A DNA stretch of 64,000 nt, from contig NC_066322.1 in NCBI RefSeq assembly GCF_022539315.1, positions 16,750,765-16,814,764 on the forward strand. Reading direction: 5' to 3'. Positions 54,151-64,000 of this stretch are shown one piece after another. The position numbers and the translations under genes were made by a program. This DNA is from Serinus canaria. Lineage: Eukaryota; Chordata; Aves; Passeriformes; Fringillidae. Position 1 is the first letter of the stretch, and each line of letters starts with the position of its first letter. Below the pieces are notes generated by a model that worked only from the letters and a program-made list of their open reading frames with translations, made no database searches and was not told the origin of the DNA.

Positions 54151-54190
54151 CAGTGACCCCAAAGCTTGCTCAGTGACCCCAAAGCTTGCT
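54151..54190. repeat. Perfect 20-bp tandem duplication
   Basis: CAGTGACCCCAAAGCTTGCT occurs twice head to tail with no mismatch, preceded by a partial 'cagt'. Perfect identity suggests a young duplication that may vary in copy number. Confidence 0.95.
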
Positions 54191-57100
54191 CAAAGTAACC
54201 TTCTCTGAGATTTGTTTCTACAGTTAAGGCTAATTTGCCATAATTTCCATGACACTTGTTCTAGCCTACTGCCTTCAATAAATTTTGCAGTTAAGAATTG
54301 GACAAGGTTCTCCTAACCTAATAGAACTATAGGCTGGTAATGCACTTAGTAAAGTCTGAAATAAAGCCAAGTCCATCTTTTCTGCTAACAAAAAGGGAAG
54401 GGCACCTACAAGATGGGGTGAGAGACAAAAGCAGCAGAAAGACCTGAAAAGCAATCCACCAGCAGAATCAAAGTGTCAGATGCTGATCAAACAAACACTG
54501 GTGCTGTGCACTGGTCAGTCCAGAGGAAGCACTCGTTGGGCCAAAGATTGTGGCTAAAAGGAGTTGGAAACTTGGACCAAAAATTCCTTCCTCTCTGTAT
54601 TCACAGGAACAGAGCTTGACACATTGCACATAAACTGGATGACATCACAGGTTAATGATCTCCTTTTTTTTGGATAGGAACAACATGCAAAACCTTGATG
54701 TGTTGGTTAACTCTGCATGAAAAGCAATTATAGGAGAGAATTATTCATTGTGTAATAATAAGAACAATCATATTCCAACTCTAGACTTATATGAAAAGAC
54801 ACCTTACAAGTGAAGAACTACCTAAGCAAGAAAGTTCCATAGATGGGAATGTGACCTATGTAGCAACTTTATGTACAGGGCATCAAGGGTGAAGAGGGAA
54901 AAAGAAAGCATAAGAACATAATGTAAAAAAAGGCTTATGTTCTTACAGTGATGATGGTGTGACAAAATGAAGCAAAGAAATAAAACTATCAAAGTAGTAC
55001 CTCTGATAAATCCCTATTATAACATGTAGAAAATATACAAGAAAAATCACAAAAGAAGATGTGAGAGAGACTTGACCTGATAGAGAAAATTGCCCAGGAA
55101 AAGGGGCTGTTATTTCAAGTAAACTCAGGTGTCTTCTTTCCTTCACTGTACATCCACAAAAAACCTTGTGCTGCCACAAAGCAAGCAATGGCACGGAGCT
55201 GCTTATACAGCAAAAGTGAAAATTTGAGACATTAAGCATCCAGTCAAATCCTGTGACAGGTTATGGACACCTCTGCAATCCAGAGCAGAGTCTGCATGCA
55301 CACATAAACCCTTTCATGTATCCTGGACTGCAAAACAAAGCAACCGAGGAACAGACTTCCTTACTTTGGCCTACTGTGTTCTGGGAGCAACTCCAGTAAA
55401 AAGATTGGTAATTCTCTAGGGAGTGGTAGCTCTGTCACTGTAGCTTTTTAATTCACTGCAAAACTCAGAGCCCTTGAACACGAGAAATTATAAAGCTGCA
55501 TGGAAAATTTCAGTTCTGGTTTGTAATCTGTAATCAAGAGGTTTAAAATCTGAGTTGTTTTATTTTTTTTCTCTAGAACAATCTGAAAGTCTTTTAAGCA
55601 TACCAAGTTAATGCATTCTTAAACAGTCCCTTTCTCTCTTAATGAAAGGACCAGCTTGATTAAGGTCTCTATCTCTTTATCCCATGGGAGTCTATGCAGA
55701 AGTTGTATTGATGAAAAGCAACCAAAACACATATTTTATCATTTTGATGGTTTGTTGAAAAGAGGTGAGTACAGGAATACAGGAACAAGGCAAAACTGTG
55801 TACCACCAAATAGACCACTATCTGGCAACACTTCATTCTCAAACAGATCAAAACAAGTACTTAAATCTAAGCAGTGGCTCTATTACATTGAATTTGAAAC
55901 ACAAACGAAAGAACGTCCCACCGAAACTTCTAAACCACCACATTTCAAAGTCATAATCAGTATTTACAACATAAGTTTTAAACAAAAAAATATATTTAAA
56001 AAATCCTAAGACTGTGTACATATAAGATTTAACTTTTACTCTTCTTTCCTCTTTCTTGGAATTTCATTTCAAGCTTTTCCCTGTGACTATTAAAACAAAA
56101 TTTAAAACTCTGAAATTCTCAAAGTTCTATGGAAAACTTGAAATTTAAAATGAATTGTAATCTTTCAGAAATACTTTTAATTTTTGCCATAATATAAATG
56201 ACAAATACAAGTTTGCTTGTAGGATAGCATAAGCTGCAAGCTTCTTTTCATATTTATATTGCCTCCAATTAGAAGTTTGTGTACTACAAGCTAGGTAGGC
56301 ATAGGTGAACTTTATAGATTGTTTATAGTTACATTGTGAACTATCACATTTTCATGAAATAAGTTAAATTAAAGCACAAGTCTGATAATCTTGTAGGGTA
56401 AGGATATGATGACAACTCCTCCTAGTGGAACCACATCTGACACAACAGAATTCAGAAAAATACAGATTTCCTGGTATCATGCTAGGTTTTTGCTGGTACT
56501 AGTTAGGTCTGCACTTTTTCTACCCTTAACTGAATTAAACTAGTCTCATCCAACAGTATGACAGAAAAACATCTATGGGCTTTTAAGGAAGGTGAAAATA
56601 ATTTCACTTTAAAGCTTGCTGTTACACTGGTATAACATTGTTTCTATACATAACTGAGAATCAGATTTCAAATTAATCTAAAGCAATCTTTTACTGTAGG
56701 ACTATGTGTCACCACCATCTCTTAAAACTGTGGGTGAGATGTGATGTAAAGTAACTTACATTTATGGTGAACAATGAAGCTCTGCTGATTTACTGCTGCT
56801 GGGAGTGCAGCTCGCTGTGGCTCCTTTTTGTTTCCTCTTTCACTCATACTTTGTTTCGACAGTGCCAGGAATGATTTCCATGTGAATGAGTTCCCTACAC
56901 TTATCTGAATAGACTACTCTGTTCACCCAATTCCATCTCCAAGGCTCAGACTGTCACAGACATTACACATGCTGTTCAGCCAGAACCTAGAGGAGTGGTT
57001 TTACCAGAATAGCTCAGAGCAGACAGAGCTATTAGGAATACGCAGTATCACGTAATATGCTGAACAGCTATCAGTACTCTAATTAATTTATTTTAGTCCC

Positions 57101-60100
57101 TGATTTGCTTCATGTTTTCTTATTCAAGTTGTTTTAAGTCCAATAGATTTTTGGTGAAATTTTGAGGAGTTGTTGTGAAGGATGTAAAGATATTGGATTC
57201 CTTGAAAAGCAACTATTAGCATAAATATTGTTGGCAGTCTAGGCACTGAAGCAATACTTCTAACATGGATTTTTATGCCAATCCAACATTTATCAAATCT
57301 GTTGCAGACTAAAGAGAAACAAATACAAAACATTACTCAACTTGTATATGCTGTTCTGGCCAATGTTTGTGTAAAGATAAATTGTCTACAAAGTACCAAC
57401 CAGGAGTTAAATACATACTGACTCAGGAATTCTGCAACCACACAGCAGATTTTCATACCAGACATCTCACAAGAAATGCCACAGACATCAAGCTACTTTA
57501 TGTCAGACTTCAAATCAGGTATTTTTACTTGGTGGGATGTCAATATTACCACCAGTAGCTTACAAGAAACAACTAAGACAGTGGTTCATCATTCTTTATG
57601 TACGGCTTATGGAAGGCACAGGCTAACCACCTCATTTATTTTCCTTACATACAGGAGCGTAACTTTCTCTATTTCATAACCTCAACATAGTCTTCATTAT
57701 TCAGCCAAAGTTCTAAAACAGAAGCAGCAGTTTTTCACACAATCTTATTCAATTGCAAACACGATGTCATTCATGTCCTGGGTAGCAAAAGGATAAATGA
57801 GTTTAAAAGATGGTCTATGCAGATAAAACAACAAATAAAAAACCATTTAAAACAGACACAATCAAGATCTCTGAAAATTCTGACAAGATGAATTACTAGC
57901 AGCTGTGGTAGTAAATATCCCTGTATACTTACATTCTTACAACACTTCTATAAGCAAAAGTTTGTCCTAGGAAGAGACTTTTGGTCCAATTCATGCAAAT
58001 GTTCTTGCATTGCACACATAATGCAGATGTGGCACAAAGCTGCTCCACTAGTACAAATTAGTTCAAACAATTTTGAAAGTGTCACTTTGCTCTTACAGAT
58101 TTTAACAATTCGTGGCCCAGTGCATGGGCAGAATCCTAACTCTGTCTCTACAGCCAGATTAGTCATTGTACATTCTCCTGCCATTGGTCTAAAGTTAAAA
58201 TGAATCTATGTTTTTTGATTCCCAGAAATGGCAAATGTTTGTGCTTTATGCAGGTGATATGACAGCAATCAGGTGATCAAGTATTAATGAATCCAGCACA
58301 TCACCAGACAAGACTAGTACAAATCTTCAAATACATTCAGTACAAGCAACTTAGCAGATCTTTTGAAGGCTACAGCTAATTTAAACAGTATTTATGTGAT
58401 CAGACTAAAATGAATAAATACAACTAAGATAATCAAACACTTAAACAGAAAAGGTTGGTCACTACTGTCTAGTAAATCTTTCCTCTTTCTTTGTGTCTGT
58501 GTGGTCTTTTGTAGCTAGATGAGAGTTCATCCTACCTGCACAAGCAGTGTGTTAGTTCAGTGCTGAAACTGAGCCAGTATTCACTGTTGAAAAGACTCCA
58601 CAGCTGCTTCTCAGCTTGAACAGCCAGAGCCTATAATGCACCCAACAGAAACAGACTGTAAATACATATGCCATATAATCAGAAATCTGATTAAAACTAG
58701 CATGCTAAGCTCTCTGTGGGGAGAAAGGATGAAGAAAAAAGGAGCTTATATCTGTGATTCTATGCTAAAATTTTACTGTGGACTGATCCAACTTCATCAT
58801 TCTAGTCCTGCTCCTTTCAATTCCTCAGCCATATCAACCTAAAAGTTCCCCATCTCCATTGCACCAAATCTACCATTTGTGTGGTCAAATGCTAAGCTGG
58901 ATATATGAAATGGTATTTTACTGAAAACACAAAATTGTGCCCCTGCACAGTGTATGTTTTTTAAAAAAAAAGTGCAGATCCAGGACCATGGCCTGTCTCA
59001 AGTTCTACAACTACTAGTTACTGCAATGGGTTTCTGAAATGTTTAGTCATTTAATGCATTCCTCTTCAGCTCTTCCACCCTTCAGAATAGGAAGGAAATA
59101 GTAGGACTGCAATATTTTTTTAATAAGGCTGCTCAGAGACACAGAACCTCTGAAAAAAAATCCACAAGCTAACAAGTTTAAATGCTAAAATACTTGGGTT
59201 CCAGTTGGAGAAAAACTCAAGTAGCAAGTCAGGAATTTCTTTGACTCATCTGAGCTTACATGCAAAAATGCTACTAGTCATATTTTTTTAATGCAGGGCA
59301 AGTCTCATAAGCAAAGAACTACTTCCTTTCTCTTTGAAGATGTGGTATAGGCAGTGCCAGGAGTACTAGAGACAGATAAAAAGCACCACAGGTAGATAAA
59401 ACAAAATGCTGAGCCAGTCTAAACTTGCAATGCCAATTCAAATTTGTTCAGAGTATTTTTGATTAATTTTGTGGTAGCAAAATTTTGCGTAATTCCTTAC
59501 CAAATCTGTCTACATACCAGTTTTATTGGTATTTCTGCAGATAGCACAAAGGATTTCTTTCCAGTCCCTTCCCGCTTCTCTCCTACTCTGTGATGCAGTG
59601 TTACTGCATTCTGGCCATGAAGGATCCTTAAATGGAGGCTGGATTCTGCTGATTTCTCATTATCATCAGTCATCCCCACTGAGCTTTCCTTACCTGCTGA
59701 CTTCTCTTCTGCAGAGTTCCTCACAATAAGCTCCTACTGACACTGTGCTGTACAGGGCCCCTCTCCCTCAGAAGCTCTCCAGCCTTGCCTCACCATATTC
59801 TGTAACAACCTGCTCCAAGAACAGCATGAATGCAGAGATAGGATAATCCACACTGCTGCAGTGTAGGACACCTTCCAGTAGAACTTTGGTTCTCAAGTGT
59901 AACTTAGAGGATCTCAGCTAAGGTTCAGAGCAAAGCTGATTGCTTCAGCCAAGCCCTTAATTTGCAGCAATATCTGAACACCTAGTCAGTGACACAGGTG
60001 TATCTTAGTTTGAGTTAAAATCCTAATGCATTGCAGCTGAAGCACTGGGCTCCTACCTGTGGTAGCACTTTGCCTTTGGTTGTCTTGGCTGTAATCCTGC

Positions 60101-63100
60101 AATTACCAGATAAACTTATCACAAATTTTATAGTGTATCATGTGCAACCTGAAAGGAGAGCTTCAGTGCTTTTAAGCATTGGAGTTTAACTTATTAAATG
60201 TTTCCTCTGCCTGCAGCTTTAGGTATTCACGTTAGAAGTGCAAAAGACAAAGATGGCTTAGTTACAATTCTGCAGTGGTAACAGCAGCTCTTCCTTGATG
60301 TATTTCCCTTCATTTAATACCTCACCTATTTCAAAGATATTCTTAGTGTTTACAATACAGAACTCAGTCTGCATGCAAAAATAACACAGACTTGCATGTC
60401 AGCAGTTGTATTCCACAAAATGGAACTAAACCAGAACCAGCTCATCTCCTGTCCTGGAGGGCTTGCTCAATAGCAGGCTTTCCAAACAAGCCTGCATTAG
60501 GCCTGCTGCAGGAAGAGACTCTGATCTCTGCTGGAACAGGAGGGTAAGCAAGTTTCAAGACTGACAGCATTGTATTGTAAAAGCTGCAGTTTATTAGCAC
60601 AAGTGCCTATGTTAATTTTAGAAGTCACGCTGATAAATCTAGCAATTTGATGAAGTGCACCGATCTGTAAAACAGTAGTCTTTGTACTAAAGCGTGTAGT
60701 TGAGACAATTCTGTTAAAGTCTCTCAAGTACTTTAGGCTACAATATGAAAAAATTTCCGTACGATACTTAACATTGTATGGAAATGTTCTGCTCTCAGTT
60801 CTAATGGCATGGCTGGGCATGGGTGTACAGGACTTGCACACAGAGAACACTGGAACACCCTTCAAGAGCACTGCATTTATTGATGGTCCCCAAATTTCAT
60901 GAGCAAAGTAACATGATTAGTTTCCTAGACCATTTTTGCTAATGCTGATATTTTAAAATTTTATTGCAGTTTTTTTGAAGTAGTTCTCTTTCTTGGTATA
61001 ACTAAACAACTGTATTTTATCCTGCTCCTCAAGTTATCTTGTCCTTTAACTTTTCACTTTTCCTCTAACAGTTTCATGGACTCCACTTCTAGAGAATCCT
61101 TCTAAGAGTATTTTCAAAAAGTAGGAAATAAACTCGATATAATAAGAAAGGCACAGACAGATAAATGTGAGATGCAGTAAAGAGGAAGAAAAGCAGTGGC
61201 TAAAACCAGTCAGGTGAAAAGACATCGAGAAAATTTTAAGTTGAAGTAAGTAGGGAAAGTAAAGAGAATGGAGAACAGGAATCTAACACAAACCAAAATA
61301 AATAGCTGAAAGCCTGCAGTCAAACAGATTAGAAAAAAAGCTGACACGAGAATGACTAAAATTTTCCTTGTTTGTTTTTTTTTCCTTACTGTTTCATGAG
61401 CAATAGTGCAGTTTCACTAGTGGAAGAGTCTGTAAACATGTTAATTGCTCTAGAAGTAGATCAAGAGTTGCCTAGATAATAGGTTTCTGTTTTCTAAGTA
61501 CAGATTTTTTTTCTCCATTAATAATAAAAAAATCCATAGTTGAATTGCATCATTTGGTATGTTGTCTTCTGACTGAATTCCTGTAAAGTGATGCCGTCCT
61601 CAAGGCATTTTTTCTTAATAGCTTTATTTTGGCAAGTCTTAAGGGAAAATTAACAGCAGAGGTATGCAATTTGAAAAAATTGTTAATATTCTGAGAAGTT
61701 GTGATGTAGGGTAAGAAAAAAACACTAATATTGGGGAATTTTAATGAAAAAAATCCCAAATTATCTTACAGTAAGTAATAATTTCCTTAACTTGGATATT
61801 AATAATAGTATTTTTCTTCTTAAATGATCTGCATACAAAGTTAATTTTTTTTTTGGTAAAAAGCAAACAAAACAACAAAATCCCCACACCCCAATAAACC
61901 TAACCAAAACAGTGCTTTTCAGTCTACTACAGCTTTTATGTCAGTGTTGTGACAAGGCATTAGCTGGCCCTAATTTCAACTGTTTGACACAAGGGCAGTA
62001 CAAGATACAAACCAAACGGAAAAAAAGTGTATGGAGGAAGTGAAATAAAGTTACTCAAAATAGAGGTATTTTTTCTCATTCTAAGATATAACATGTTCAT
62101 GATGGAGTGCTTCAGAAGTGCAAGCATACAATATCCTGTAAGTCTTAGTTACTCGTCAAAACCGTCATTAAACTCTATAGCTGAGAAAATAGTTATGCAG
62201 CAGGGAACTGCTACAGCAAGCTTAATGATGGGGGGATTAGACTTGAAAGTGAGAGCACTAGACATCCTTTTCTAGCAAAATAGTTCAAATCTCAAGTGAG
62301 ACAGTAGGATAAATGAGCCAGAGGGCCTCCATTCATTCTCCAGCAAACGACACATCACAAAAGATCCATACATTATGCCAGGAAAATACTCAGCAAGAAT
62401 GAGAAGCCTTGGAAACAGAAATTCTTGACTTAGAGTCTGGTTGAAGGTCACTGCTCTAACACTGCACAGTTCCCATATTTGCATTTGATATATTGATATG
62501 TAAAGGAATTTCTGAGTTGTTTATGTTCTTTTAGTTCTGTAAATGATCCAAAGATTGAGAAAAATATTAATCTTTTCAACTTCATAGGTTGGTGGAAGAG
62601 GTTTAAAATAAATGCTTCACATTATTGAAGGAGCTACTAAAACTATACAGACAAACTGTTTTGTAATTTCTATGTAAAGGAAAACAGAGTCAAATTTAAA
62701 GTTTACAGTTTTCACACCAGAGCTTTACTATAAATTAATAAGCCTACATCCAACTGTTTGTTAAGATCCTGTTTAATGGTTTCAGAAAATTCCTGTTAGC
62801 TAATTAAACATGATGAACTGATGTTTACTGATTCGGTAGCCCCCTGCTTGGCTTCAAAATAAACCTATGCTACATTGATTTTTTTATTATTCCATGATGC
62901 TTATATCAAATGAGATTAGACACAGTTAAGAAAGCAGCACTAATCTGAAGACACTACTCCATCAAATAAAGTGACAGGCCTTTCATTAAAAATATACAGA
63001 AAAGACTCCAACAGTGAGATTATTTCCCTTTTTTTCAGAAACCCTTTTATATGACAAAAAGAGTACTTAGCCTGGCATCTAATTATTATTCGAATCATAT

Positions 63101-64000
63101 AATCCATTGCAAAGAATTACACAATCCTTGCACAGTCTGTAAGTGCCATTTACTGCAGGAACCAATAAAGCACTGAGATGTGGAACTTCAGTACAACAAA
63201 TCAGACATGTGAGTGTCCAACACTGGCACTGGTGATTGCAATCAGCTGCTGGGACACATAGAAAAAGTTATGGGCATGAAATTATTGGCTGTTTCCAAGA
63301 AGTTTAGATTAGCAGTTTGCTGTTTGAACTCAGCTTATCACTGGATGTGGCCAAAGAGGAAGACACAAATAAGTATTTGCTCTTTTACAAACACTTGACT
63401 GAATGCACATGCACACAGCAGACACTCATGTGATCCACAACTACAATGATTGTGAACTGCTGAGTGATTTTCCTGGACTCCACTTGGACAAATACTGTCT
63501 GAGAGTATTCTTTAGCAGATACGTGTATCTTTCTCTAGCTGGTTGATGAACTACACCCAAGTCTAGAAATAGTATGGTAATTCAGCAGTAGGGACTCTAA
63601 GGTATGGCATGCTTCATCTTTTGAAAGCAACACCCACCTAAAATTATGTAATTCAGACTATCTTATATTTTCACCATCTAAGCAAAAAAGGCACAACATC
63701 TGATTTCTTGAAATCAAATTTCTAACCTCAGGAAGCCTCTATCAATAGTACTTGCACTTTGGTTCTTCTTGTGTTGAAGCACACTGGCTGGAAGACTGAG
63801 GAAATGAGCTTGAAGTGTAGGACACACATGGATCCTTAAAGCTTCAGCCCAGACAAAAATCATCACCTAAATAAGGGAATGGTTAAATTAATTGCACCAT
63901 GAGGGTCTTGCTCATAAATGATTAATGCATTTAGAAGTTCTTACCATCTTCCTCCTTTGCTGATAGCATGGCACATAGAAATAGAAACCAGTCTCTGACC

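Larger units (their letters stand above)
49342..64000 (-). other. BCAR3: Upstream intron or 5' region of the SAM-form transcript
   Basis: SAM exon 1 opens with a splice acceptor, so a first exon and promoter must lie beyond 49341 on the right. No CpG island and no convincing first exon was found up to 64000; isolated GTAAGG-type donors such as that after 59694 are expected by chance. The only other features seen are short duplications at 51799-51868 and 54151-54190. No other gene is recognised on either strand. Confidence 0.55.

Noticed and set aside
56411..56432. Second CTCF-like site (cctcctagtgg)
   Set aside because: It mismatches the core consensus at two or more informative positions and lacks local CpG preservation.
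59694..59760. Possible upstream non-coding BCAR3 exon with donor CAGCAG|GTAAGG
   Set aside because: A single good donor is expected by chance in 14 kb, the upstream acceptor is weak, and there is no CpG support. It would need split reads to 49341.

Overview
This window is vertebrate nuclear DNA, most likely from a bird. It is AT-rich and CpG-poor, with one clear CpG island near 39.2-40.1 kb. It carries two degraded CR1-type LINE 3' tails and one old solo LTR of a type common in birds. There is no bacterial-style gene packing. Nearly all long open frames are chance frames in intron, GC-rich or homopolymer sequence.

The one gene I can support is BCAR3, on the minus strand. It encodes an NSP-family adaptor whose known parts are an SH2 domain and a Cdc25/RasGEF-like domain that binds p130Cas. 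Two exons are recognised from the protein: 32822-33146, the N-terminal exon beginning MIAAGKF, and 21931-21970, a 40-nt exon encoding DPNVLDPTLEYVK. They join in phase. The SH2 exon expected next was not found down to position 1, so the rest of the gene should lie to the left of the window. A CpG-island promoter with a candidate non-coding first exon (donor at 39796/39795) lies 6.6 kb upstream of the start-codon exon.

The most interesting observation is a pair of minus-strand exons, 49227-49341 and 47652-47766, still further upstream. Together they encode a complete SAM domain of about 65 residues. The first has its own ATG, preceded by an in-frame stop. The second ends in phase 1 and joins in frame to the BCAR3 exon at 33146. 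The predicted product is a BCAR3 form with 70 extra N-terminal residues that make a SAM domain, using a separate promoter upstream of 49341. I do not recall a SAM domain in standard descriptions of BCAR3, so this is the main candidate for something little described.

Layout from left to right: intron 1-21930, with an LTR, two CR1 tails, a CpG-preserved patch holding a consensus CTCF-like site near 17.02 kb, and a GC-rich segment near 19.6-19.9 kb; the 40-nt exon; intron 21971-32821; the 325-nt exon; intron 33147-47651, containing a long purine tract, the CpG-island promoter and an A/C-rich tract; SAM exon 2; a 1.46-kb intron; SAM exon 1; then 14.7 kb of upstream intron or 5' sequence with no supported exon.
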